Positions 1 to 6,290 of a stretch of 29,378 nt of DNA are shown here, in pieces. Below the pieces are notes generated by a model that searched no databases, had not been told where the DNA came from, and saw only the letters and a list, made by a program, of their open reading frames with translations. Each line of letters starts with the position of its first letter. The stretch's first letter is position 1. A program made the position numbers and the translations under genes. The stretch is from an uncultured Clostridia bacterium (lineage in GTDB: Bacteria; Bacillota; Clostridia; Christensenellales; UBA1242): assembly GCA_934754355.1 (NCBI GenBank), contig CAKVID010000008.1, positions 1 to 29,378 of the forward strand, given 5' to 3'.

Positions 1-1
1 T

Positions 2-169
2 AACAAAGGTTGTTTTCATGTGATTATGTTTTGTTGTTTACATAGTGACATTATGCTTTTGGTTTACAGCGATGGCAAAGATTATGCTAAATATGTTTCT
101 ATAATTTCAAATGGAGGTGAAAAAGTTGAACCACGTTTTACAACTAGTAAGAGATATTCTAGAACGTGA
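2..169 (+). CDS. Possible C-terminal end of a gene entering the window
   Basis: A reading frame is open from the window edge to a TGA at 167-169, about 55 codons. Its second half (about YSDGKDYAKYV, then NGGEKVEPRF) has protein-like composition. It would overlap the next gene by 44 bases, with the Shine-Dalgarno site of that gene lying inside it. No family is recognisable, and 55 open codons could arise by chance, so this is a weak call. Confidence 0.22.
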   Translation, partial: NKGCFHVIMFCCLHSDIMLLVYSDGKDYAKYVSIISNGGEKVEPRFTTSKRYSRT

Positions 170-362
170 GAAAATGTCTGCAGAAATGCAATTGCAATTA
201 AACAAAATTTGTGAACTTGAAGATTCTTTTGTTAAAGGGTTTTCAAAAGACAAATGGAAAGAATACTTTAATTTAGAAATAGAAAAAGGTCAACTTCAAA
301 ACCTTGAAATTGACCATGTGATTAAGATTACATATCAAGTATGTAAAAAACTCTTTAGTTAA
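126..362 (+). CDS. Small helical protein of unknown function, TTG start
   Basis: The frame opens at an ATG at 111, but a near-perfect ribosome binding site, GGAGGTGA at 113-120, sits just after that ATG. It is five bases upstream of an in-frame TTG at 126. The real protein is therefore probably 78 residues starting MNHVLQLVRD. It is rich in Glu, Lys, Leu and Gln and reads as mostly alpha-helical, with no membrane segment, signal peptide or recognised motif. It ends one base before the stop of the convergent gene at 364. It lies in the stretch interpreted as an integrated element, so it may be an accessory gene of that element. No function can be assigned. Confidence 0.55.
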   Translation: MNHVLQLVRDILEREKMSAEMQLQLNKICELEDSFVKGFSKDKWKEYFNLEIEKGQLQNLEIDHVIKITYQVCKKLFS

Positions 363-363
363 T

Positions 364-588
364 TTACTTCTTAATGAAGCAAACAATTAGAATTATGCCT
401 ATTAAAAGGGTTGTACTAGCAATAGTATAAGCAACTTTACCAGATTTTGAACCACTAATAAAACTTGCTTTATACAAAAGACCTACAAATCCATATGTTA
501 AAAACCAAATACCTTTTAAAATCCACTTGACTAGAAACATAGGGATTCCAACCACTTTTAATACGCCAGAAAAAATATTGCTACGCAT
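364..588 (-). CDS. Small two-helix membrane protein, unknown function
   Basis: This 74-residue protein has a hydrophobic N-terminal half (around VVGIPMFLVKWILKGIWFL) and a clear C-terminal transmembrane segment ending LIVCFIKK. The Lys/Ser-containing stretch between them is hydrophilic. The start is supported by AAAGGAG nine bases upstream of the ATG. It converges tail-to-tail with the gene at 126-362, leaving one base between stops and no room for a separate terminator. Small membrane proteins of this shape occur as holin-like, toxin or immunity proteins on mobile elements, but nothing here distinguishes these. Function unknown. Confidence 0.55.
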   Translation of the reverse strand: MRSNIFSGVLKVVGIPMFLVKWILKGIWFLTYGFVGLLYKASFISGSKSGKVAYTIASTTLLIGIILIVCFIKK

Positions 589-602
589 TTTAGTAGTCTC
601 CT

Positions 603-909
603 TTTATTATATTTCTAGTTAATTTACCAAATGATTTTTCTATTCTATCTTATGGCTTTTATTTGTCTTATTTATTGTACCCTTTATTTTGTTTTGTGAT
701 AGCTATTTTTACTTTTTTATTCTCTTTCTTGCCTTATCTATACTTAAACTTCTTTTCTTACTTTGGGCTTTCTCATATTCTTTAATTCACTACATTTTCT
801 ATTGCCTATATCTTTACTTTATCTAACTATATCTTAATGTAGTAAATCAACTAGATATTTGTATCTATATCATAATAATCTTAAATGTCATAATGATTTG
901 GCAAGAATC
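603..909. other. Intergenic, pyrimidine-rich, no gene seen
   Basis: There is no credible coding frame on either strand. The plus strand from about 640 to 830 is dominated by T and C, with repeated TCTTT/TTACTTT-type words, so the minus strand is a purine tract. It resembles, in composition, the A-rich repeat tracts near 18880 and 29113. No RNA gene was recognised. Confidence 0.5.
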
Positions 910-938
910 TTTACATTTTAAGGATTTTCCACTATAAT
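910..938 (+). promoter_or_regulatory. Sigma-A-type promoter before the HEPN-like gene
   Basis: TTTACA (910-915), a 17-base spacer and TATAAT (933-938) match the vegetative consensus at 11 of 12 positions. The -10 box overlaps the first ATG (937) of the gene, so transcription should begin near 945 and favour the in-frame ATG at 949. Confidence 0.6.
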
Positions 939-1494
939 GTTAATGATTATGAAGAGAGAAGTAAATAAAAATGTAAATATAAAGTCCGGCGCATTACTTT
1001 ACGAAATTAAATCTTTTTATAGAACCTTCAAATTTCTGAAAGAAAAAAATGATGCACGAAATAATATGATGGCTGATGATAATTTTAATATTAAAGAATA
1101 TGAAGAATTGGATCTTTATTTTCCTTCATACGTAGTTAATTCTTGTTTTTTAGCAGAACTAGAATTGAAATTTCTATTATCAATTACTGGTGTAGAATTT
1201 AATTCGGGAGCAAAGGGACACCTTCTTAATTATCTGTTTAATATAATATCAACATCAAATAAAACAGAATTAAAAAAACATTATCAAAATTTAATAAAAC
1301 TTTATTTTGATAATAGCAACTATTCAGAGCATTTAATAAAGCAATTTATAGAACAAGCATCATACACATATAGGGATTTTCGATATATGTGGGAGCGTGC
1401 GAGTCACCACTACAATCCAATGTTTATGGATATGTTTGTTATCGTAACATACAATTATATAATTAAAACTTTTGATAACTTGTTTCCTTTATAA
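937..1494 (+). CDS. HEPN-like helical protein, possible toxin or defence component
   Basis: The protein has 185 residues from the first ATG. In-frame ATGs at 943 and 949 are also possible, and the overlapping promoter favours 949 (181 residues). It is all-helical in appearance. A Leu-rich helix (about residues 68-82), then KGHLLNYLF (93-101), then YRDFRYMWE (145-153) follow the layout of HEPN proteins related to AbiV-type and other accessory HEPN families. The canonical HEPN RNase motif, R-x4-6-H, is not cleanly present: R149 to H157 has seven residues between, and R154 to H157 has two. It may therefore be inactive, or the assignment may be wrong. It is the last gene before the tRNA-fragment attachment site, a common position for defence or addiction genes. 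No partner gene is adjacent. The fold assignment is by eye only. Confidence 0.5.
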   Translation: MLMIMKREVNKNVNIKSGALLYEIKSFYRTFKFLKEKNDARNNMMADDNFNIKEYEELDLYFPSYVVNSCFLAELELKFLLSITGVEFNSGAKGHLLNYLFNIISTSNKTELKKHYQNLIKLYFDNSNYSEHLIKQFIEQASYTYRDFRYMWERASHHYNPMFMDMFVIVTYNYIIKTFDNLFPL

Positions 1495-1501
1495 TTGCAA
1501 A

Positions 1502-1548
1502 GTGCACCCAAACCATAAAATCTTGAAAAAGTGCACCATTTGTGCACC
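1502..1548 (+). repeat. Three GTGCACC direct repeats, candidate integrase arm sites
   Basis: GTGCACC occurs at 1502-1508, 1531-1537 and 1542-1548, all in the same orientation, in sequence where G and C are scarce. Short direct repeats within about 200 bp of an attachment core are typical arm-type binding sites of lambda-like integrases. A second pair, ACAATTTT at 1610 and 1622, lies closer to the core. The repeats are seen directly; the role is inferred. Confidence 0.5.
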
Positions 1549-1683
1549 GTAAATTTCAAAGGTTTTGTGTTTGGATGGCAAAAGTTAGGCAGATTAGTGA
1601 TGTTAATACACAATTTTGACTACAATTTTCACAATAATTGCGATTTTTGATTATAAACACGCTAATTTTATAATTTTCCATTG

Positions 1684-1727
1684 CTCCTAAAGCTCTGTTA
1701 TGGGTTCAATTCCCGCCGAGAACACCA
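1684..1727 (+). other. tRNA-Arg(CCT) 3' half, probable att site
   Basis: The sequence fits the 3' half of a tRNA with correct spacing throughout. It has an anticodon loop CTCCTAA (1684-1690, anticodon CCT), a 3' anticodon stem AGCTC, a variable loop TGTT, a T-arm with loop TTCAATT (1705-1711), a seven-base acceptor strand CGAGAAC, discriminator A and CCA (1725-1727). Canonical G53-C61, T54, T55, C56 and A58 are present. T-stem pair 49-65 is an A-C mismatch and 50-64 is T-G. The five bases before the loop do not pair with AGCTC, and the matching acceptor GTTCTCG is not found in the preceding 190 bases, so no complete tRNA is made here. It is not tmRNA, whose acceptor begins with G-rich sequence. 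It is best read as the displaced end of the tRNA target. Confidence 0.68.
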
Positions 1728-1731
1728 CAAA

Positions 1732-1763
1732 AAAAAGAAAGTTGATTTAACTTTCTTTTTTAT
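1732..1763. terminator. Symmetric (bidirectional) intrinsic terminator
   Basis: GAAAGTT pairs with AACTTTC around a five-base loop, with an A-run before and a T-run after. It therefore works in both directions: after the tRNA end on the plus strand and after the kinase/HipS-like pair on the minus strand. Confidence 0.8.
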
Positions 1764-1840
1764 TTATGATTTTAGATGTTATTTATTATTTGATATAAAT
1801 ATTGATATTTACATTCAATAAAGTATGATTATTTATTATT

Positions 1841-2167
1841 TCAAATTGTTATATAAAACATTTCAGGTTCGATATTTCCCTTTGCATACTTAATTAGCTT
1901 CTCAAAGTCTGTATCGTCATCTTCAATGTGCAAATATTTCTGTATATCTTCTCTACTTAATTGTTCTAGAAATTTTGAAAATGGATAAGGTAATTTATTA
2001 TAAGATTTCTTGCCGAATTCATTCAAAACAAATGGGATAATTGGCGTTTGCATTCTAGCCAAACTAAAGCCTTCGGGATAGCCACAAAAAACATAATAAC
2101 CATCTTCCATGCTTAAAGTTCCAAGCAAAATATCTTTCATTTTTAATTTAATAACCTGGTTTTCCAT
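1841..2167 (-). CDS. HipS-like small protein (HipA N-terminal subdomain)
   Basis: The protein has 108 residues. The pattern FSLARMQTPI, then a helix ending FSKFLEQLS, then LIKYAKGNIEPEMFYI, parallels the N-terminal subdomain 1 of HipA kinases, which has SLSLP, a helix, then LL..G.D..GA. In HipBST systems that subdomain is a separate protein, HipS, which neutralises the kinase HipT. Here the gene overlaps the end of the kinase gene by 20 bases. It has its own GAGGA site eight bases before the ATG, so the two are probably translated together. The order is unusual: in HipBST the small gene precedes the kinase, and a hipB gene is present. The identity rests on motif resemblance and gene pairing, not on an alignment. 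An unrelated small partner protein is possible. Confidence 0.5.
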   Translation of the reverse strand: MENQVIKLKMKDILLGTLSMEDGYYVFCGYPEGFSLARMQTPIIPFVLNEFGKKSYNKLPYPFSKFLEQLSREDIQKYLHIEDDDTDFEKLIKYAKGNIEPEMFYITI

Positions 2168-3344
2168 TTCTTAATTCCTCACTTTTCAAGCCTAGTAATT
2201 CACTATTTTTGTACTTCTCCAATGTTTTAAATACTAAATCTGCTCTATAGTCTACAATTTCTCCAGCCAAATACATAAGCGGTTCTGGAACAATATCTCC
2301 TTGTTCTTCAAGAATTGGTCTAGCATTATCTATTTTAAATAAATCTTTATTACGGAAAAATTCAACAAGTTGCTTATCTTTAATTATTTCTGCACACAAT
2401 TCGTTCAAAAAAGTCTCTTCCCAATTTTCATCACAATTTAATTGTAATTTTGATGGATAATCGTCGCCCTCTCCAACTGGCGGATTATATACAGAAGTTT
2501 TTATTCCTAGACAAGGCACAGATTTATTAGAAATCCTCTCCAGTATTGATGTGTGTCTGTCTGTATCTTTCAAATGTTTTGACACTTTCAATTGACTGGC
2601 TATAGTTTCAAGTGCCTGCATCTTTCTGTTAAACATAAAACTACAACCGTTATCGTAACTTGAAGCCACTCTTAGACTTTCTGAAAAATGTCCGACTATT
2701 TCTTGTGCTCTAAATACAAACGAAACATTACTCCAATGCCTATCCGATTGACAAGTAATGTAATCAAAGAAAGCCATGATAATTAAATCTTTTTTGATTT
2801 GATTTAACATTTCTTCTTTGGGATCCATCATAAGATCTCTAATGCACTCAATATATTCGCTAATTGTGTTAGGTTCAGTTTTTTTATTTTCACTAGACTT
2901 AAATAAACTTTGATAACGCTGTAATTCTAAACCAGAGAATTCAAATTCATTTTCTCTATGCATATATGTAGGACATATTACACCACTATGTTTAATCTCT
3001 TGTTCCCCGTCATACTCGCAAAGTTCTGCAAGTTCGTATTTTGTACATCTCGCCCCACAACTTTTTAAAAACGCATAATAAAGAATTTCACCATAATTCT
3101 CACAACTTACATCATTACGATTAAATTTGATTAACAAATTACTATTTCTATAATTAGTTGCTTGCCTATTATTGTCACAATCATGTATCCATATTTTCTC
3201 ACGACAGCCTCGTGGTTCTCGACTTACATTATATGTTGACTTACCCATTTTTATTGTGCCATCGCCGTTATCTATAATTCTCTGCATATATTTCTCGTCT
3301 TTCTCAAGTATATAATTTTTTTCATCATTTAAATAATAAATCAT
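2148..3344 (-). CDS. HipA-fold serine/threonine kinase (HipT/CtkA-like)
   Basis: This 398-residue protein shows the HipA kinase signature: LLIKFN with K73 in the ATP-binding position, the acidic pair ENYGE near 83-86, the catalytic loop DRHWSN (D201 to N206) and a metal-binding SSYDNG (D231). The D-x-H-x-x-N spacing equals that of E. coli HipA D309-N314. It lacks the HipA N-terminal subdomain 1, which may be the separate gene just downstream. The N-terminal 60 residues (RIIDNGDG, then a Trp/Arg/Cys-rich stretch) are not recognised. Known HipA and HipT phosphorylate aminoacyl-tRNA synthetases; the target here is unknown. It lies 36 bp after rnr, so it may be co-transcribed. The ribosome binding site for the ATG at 3342-3344 is poor, and a start at Met20 is possible. 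Confidence 0.75.
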   Translation of the reverse strand: MIYYLNDEKNYILEKDEKYMQRIIDNGDGTIKMGKSTYNVSREPRGCREKIWIHDCDNNRQATNYRNSNLLIKFNRNDVSCENYGEILYYAFLKSCGARCTKYELAELCEYDGEQEIKHSGVICPTYMHRENEFEFSGLELQRYQSLFKSSENKKTEPNTISEYIECIRDLMMDPKEEMLNQIKKDLIIMAFFDYITCQSDRHWSNVSFVFRAQEIVGHFSESLRVASSYDNGCSFMFNRKMQALETIASQLKVSKHLKDTDRHTSILERISNKSVPCLGIKTSVYNPPVGEGDDYPSKLQLNCDENWEETFLNELCAEIIKDKQLVEFFRNKDLFKIDNARPILEEQGDIVPEPLMYLAGEIVDYRADLVFKTLEKYKNSELLGLKSEELRNGKPGY

Positions 3345-3380
3345 TAATTTCTAGCTTATTTATTCAAAAAATTGATTATT

Positions 3381-5600
3381 TCAATTAACTAATTCAAAAT
3401 CTATCTCTCTACTAAGAATATCTGCTCTTACACTCTTCACTCTTAATTTATCTCCGATAGTGAATTTATTTTTGTACCCTTTCAAGCAAAATCTATCTTC
3501 AAAAAATTCGTATTGGTCAGCAGGCAAACTATCTATTCTTATCATTCCTTCAACAGTATTTTCAAGTTCTACAAATATTCCAAAATTAGTAACCGAACTA
3601 ATTACTCCATCAAATTCTTCGCCTACATGATGTGTCATATAGAATACTCTATATAAGTCATCAATATCTCTTTCAACACTTTCAGCATTTCTCTCTGTCT
3701 CACTAGATTGAATAGATGCATAATTAACAAATTCTTTTAGAATTAATTTCTCTCTATCATTTATTTCATTATGCAAATACTCTTTGATTATTCTATGAAT
3801 AGTCAAATCTGGATAACGCCTAATAGGGCTTGTGAAATGACAGTATTTAGGACTAGCAAGGCCATAATGTCCTATGCATTCTGGAGAATATTTTGCCTTC
3901 TTCATACACCTTAGTGCTATCTTATTTATTACATATTCCTGTGCCTCACCATTAATAGAATTAAGCAAGTTTTGAATATCTTTTGGCTCTACTTCTTCAG
4001 GATTAATTTTATGCTCTACACCGAATGAATTAAGCATTCCCACCAATCTTTCAATTTTTTCAGCATCTGGTTTCTCATGTATTCTGTACACAAAAGGTAT
4101 GTTTTTTGACAAAAAGTGTGCAGCAATTGTCTCATTTGCGGCAATCATAAACGATTCTATTAGTTTATGACTTTCGTTATGCTCTCTTTTTTCTAGATTA
4201 AGAACATCACCCAAATCATTAAGATATACTTGAACTTCAGGAATATTAAATTCAATTGCACCACGCTTAGTTCTATTATCTTCTAATTGTTTGGCAAGTC
4301 CCCTCATAAGATTTAGTTCATCAATTAATTCTTTTGGTTGGTCATTTGCCCCATCAAAAACTCTTTGAACTTCGGTGTATGTAAATCTCTTCTTAGAATT
4401 GATTACACTCTCACAAATTTTGTAATCTACTAAATTTGCATTTTTATCAAATTCCATAAAGCAACTAAGAGCAAGTCTATCTACTCTCTCATTCAATGAA
4501 CAAATGCCGTTCGACAATTCCCTTGGAAGCATTGGCAAAACTAAATTTGGAAAATATACACTAGTGCCTCTCTTAAATGCTTCTTTGTCAAATACATTAT
4601 CTCTCTTCACATATTCGCCAACATCTGCAATATGTACACCCAAAATTCTATTGCCGTTCTTTGCTACATCTATAGATACTGCATCATCAATATCTCTTGT
4701 ATCTTCACCATCAATTGTAAAGCAAATATTATGTGTGTAATCCAGTCTATTAGGATAGTCTTCTTTATTTATGCTCTCTGGCAAAAATTTAGCACTCTCT
4801 AATACCTTATTTGGGAAGTTATCTGCCAAGCCGTAACTTCTGATTACCGCTTTAACTTCAGTATCTATCTTGTTAGGCTCGCCCAATACTTCTACTATCT
4901 CGCCGTCTGGATTTCTCTTGCTAGCATAATATCTTGTTATTTTTGCTACAACTTTTTCTCCATCTTTGGCACCATTTAATTTGCTAAGCGGAATTGAAAT
5001 ATCTTTGCCAAATTTAACATCGTCTGGAACAACGCAAGCAATCTTCTTAACAATCCTTAGTAGTCCTACAACTCTTAGACTGCCTCTTTCCAATACTTGT
5101 ATAACTTTGCCTTCCATTCGTCTGCCACCAGTACTTCTTACAGATACAACAACTCTATCTCCATGCATTGCACCACTTAAGTCTCTCTCGGCAACAAAGA
5201 TATCTTCTAATTCAATATTATCTGGAATTAAGAAAGCATAACCCTTACTTGTGCCTTGTAACTTTCCTTGTACTTTCTGCACTTTGGAATTTGATTTCTT
5301 ATCCTTCTTACTTAGTATATCATAAGCCAAATCAATATTATTTTGACGACTAGAAGTATAAGGAGAAGATGGTGCAGAACTATCATATTCCAAAATTCTT
5401 GGTTCTTTATTTTCTTTACTGCTTTTTTTGCATTTCAAATTAACTTTCTGTTCCGCAACTAGTCTATCTAATGTCATCTTGATTAATTCATATGGCTTAT
5501 TATTAAGCACAGATAATTGACTTATTACTAATTCATATTCAAGATTTGCTAATTTATTTGTTTTGATTTGTTCAATTATTAATTTATCTAATTCTTCCAT
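3381..5600 (-). CDS. rnr: Ribonuclease R
   Basis: This 739-residue 3'-5' exoribonuclease degrades structured RNA, including rRNA and mRNA tagged by trans-translation. The order of parts is a winged-helix-like N-terminus (about 1-65), a charged linker, two cold-shock OB domains (about 108-235), the RNB catalytic domain (about 270-600) and a C-terminal S1 domain (about 645-737, with the VTNFGIFVEL strand). The catalytic metal-binding aspartates are in DGEDTRDIDDA: D297, D303, D305 and D306. The usual Lys-rich tail is absent and the protein ends soon after S1. The start is preceded by AAAGGA. The neighbour order secG-rnr is typical of Bacillota. smpB, which usually follows, is replaced here by the kinase pair. 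A terminator hairpin lies immediately upstream, so expression depends on read-through or an unseen promoter. Confidence 0.96.
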   Translation of the reverse strand: MEELDKLIIEQIKTNKLANLEYELVISQLSVLNNKPYELIKMTLDRLVAEQKVNLKCKKSSKENKEPRILEYDSSAPSSPYTSSRQNNIDLAYDILSKKDKKSNSKVQKVQGKLQGTSKGYAFLIPDNIELEDIFVAERDLSGAMHGDRVVVSVRSTGGRRMEGKVIQVLERGSLRVVGLLRIVKKIACVVPDDVKFGKDISIPLSKLNGAKDGEKVVAKITRYYASKRNPDGEIVEVLGEPNKIDTEVKAVIRSYGLADNFPNKVLESAKFLPESINKEDYPNRLDYTHNICFTIDGEDTRDIDDAVSIDVAKNGNRILGVHIADVGEYVKRDNVFDKEAFKRGTSVYFPNLVLPMLPRELSNGICSLNERVDRLALSCFMEFDKNANLVDYKICESVINSKKRFTYTEVQRVFDGANDQPKELIDELNLMRGLAKQLEDNRTKRGAIEFNIPEVQVYLNDLGDVLNLEKREHNESHKLIESFMIAANETIAAHFLSKNIPFVYRIHEKPDAEKIERLVGMLNSFGVEHKINPEEVEPKDIQNLLNSINGEAQEYVINKIALRCMKKAKYSPECIGHYGLASPKYCHFTSPIRRYPDLTIHRIIKEYLHNEINDREKLILKEFVNYASIQSSETERNAESVERDIDDLYRVFYMTHHVGEEFDGVISSVTNFGIFVELENTVEGMIRIDSLPADQYEFFEDRFCLKGYKNKFTIGDKLRVKSVRADILSREIDFELVN

Positions 5601-5612
5601 AATTTCCTTTGA

Positions 5613-5644
5613 TTTAAAAAAGGCTTTTTATATCAAAAAGCCTT
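5613..5644 (-). terminator. Terminator or attenuator between secG and rnr
   Basis: On the minus strand a 10-bp stem, AAGGCTTTTT/AAAAAGCCTT with a GATAT loop, is followed by a T-run. It lies between the secG stop and the rnr start and ends only about 12 bases before the rnr ATG, so it also covers the rnr leader. Confidence 0.75.
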
Positions 5645-5662
5645 CTTCTTTAATTATATTTT

Positions 5663-5965
5663 TTAACCAGCAAAGAAATGCTCAATTACATAAAAGGCAA
5701 TAGTAAGTACAAGTATTACTACCGAACATATTATGATAATTTTCTTAAGTCTGCCTTCTTTGGTATCGCCCTTATTTTGAGCATAATAACTATCGTTAGT
5801 ACCAGTAATTACATTTCTGCCACCATCTGGATTAGAAGGTTGTACAAGTACTGCAACAATAATTGCAATTGATGCAATTGCTGTAAGTATTAATAGTATT
5901 GATCTAATTGTAGTAAGTGTAGCAGCAACTCCTGCAGAAACATCGCATAAAAATTTAAAGTTCAT
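5663..5965 (-). CDS. secG: Preprotein translocase subunit SecG
   Basis: This 100-residue membrane protein has two transmembrane helices (about 20-42 and 73-96). The conserved SecG loop between them has VLVQPSNPDGG, followed by a polar, Gly/Asn-rich segment. SecG binds SecY/SecE in the plasma membrane and assists protein export. The N-terminus is about 15 residues longer than in short SecG proteins. AGGAG is seven bases upstream of the ATG. It sits in the conserved Bacillota order gpmI ... secG-rnr. eno, often next to secG, is missing. It is followed by an intrinsic terminator. Confidence 0.9.
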   Translation of the reverse strand: MNFKFLCDVSAGVAATLTTIRSILLILTAIASIAIIVAVLVQPSNPDGGRNVITGTNDSYYAQNKGDTKEGRLKKIIIICSVVILVLTIAFYVIEHFFAG

Positions 5966-6039
5966 ATATATCTCCTATATTATTTTTTCAAACTTCAATA
6001 AAGTTTAACACATATTTGATATCAATGCAATATTTTTGA

Positions 6040-6276
6040 TTAAATTGACAAATATAATACGCCAGCAATTAGAAATATCATTGAAATCCAAAACAAAAAC
6101 CAATTATTAATAAGTTCGTTTTTGCTCTTACCCTTGGTACAAGCAATAAAAGTTAGAAGTGCAAGCACAATCAAACCTCCGCCTACTCCATACCTTACTT
6201 TGCTATCAACATTTCTAAAGCAAGTATTATAGAAGTTGTACCAAAAATTAACAAAAGCATTAAGTAATATGCTCAT
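6040..6276 (-). CDS. Small two-helix membrane protein, unknown function
   Basis: The protein has 78 residues. Its N-terminal segment is amphipathic and aromatic (FVNFWYNFYN). Two hydrophobic helices follow, VGGGLIVLALLTFIACT and FWISMIFLIAGVLYLSI, separated by a Lys/Asn loop. An AAAGGAT site lies five bases before the ATG. It starts 14 bp after gpmI and is probably in the glycolytic operon, just ahead of secG. It is not a SecE or YajC pattern that can be recognised. The position next to secG invites a membrane-insertion role, but there is no sequence evidence for it. Confidence 0.65.
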   Translation of the reverse strand: MSILLNAFVNFWYNFYNTCFRNVDSKVRYGVGGGLIVLALLTFIACTKGKSKNELINNWFLFWISMIFLIAGVLYLSI

Positions 6277-6290
6277 AGTTTATCCTTTAA

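Larger units (their letters stand above)
1..1727. mobile_element. Probable right end of an integrated element (tRNA-Arg target)
   Basis: This block ends at a detached 3' half of a tRNA-Arg(CCT) gene. It contains only short genes with no housekeeping identity, including one HEPN-like protein, and three GTGCACC direct repeats 140-180 bp from the tRNA fragment, as expected for integrase arm sites. When an element inserts by tyrosine recombination into a tRNA gene, the intact tRNA is rebuilt at one end and the displaced 3' end stays at the other. The fragment here is followed by its own terminator, so the element should lie to its left and extend out of the window. No integrase is visible, so the type of element (prophage, ICE or satellite) is unknown. 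The boundary is inferred, not proven. Confidence 0.5.

Noticed and set aside
1495..1683. Intron-split or complete tRNA upstream of the fragment
   Set aside because: No 5' acceptor, D-arm or matching anticodon stem is visible in the preceding bases.
1684..1727. tmRNA (ssrA) 3' end
   Set aside because: The acceptor strand CGAGAAC would need a GTTCTCG start, whereas tmRNA starts G-rich. The preceding bases fit a CCT anticodon loop.
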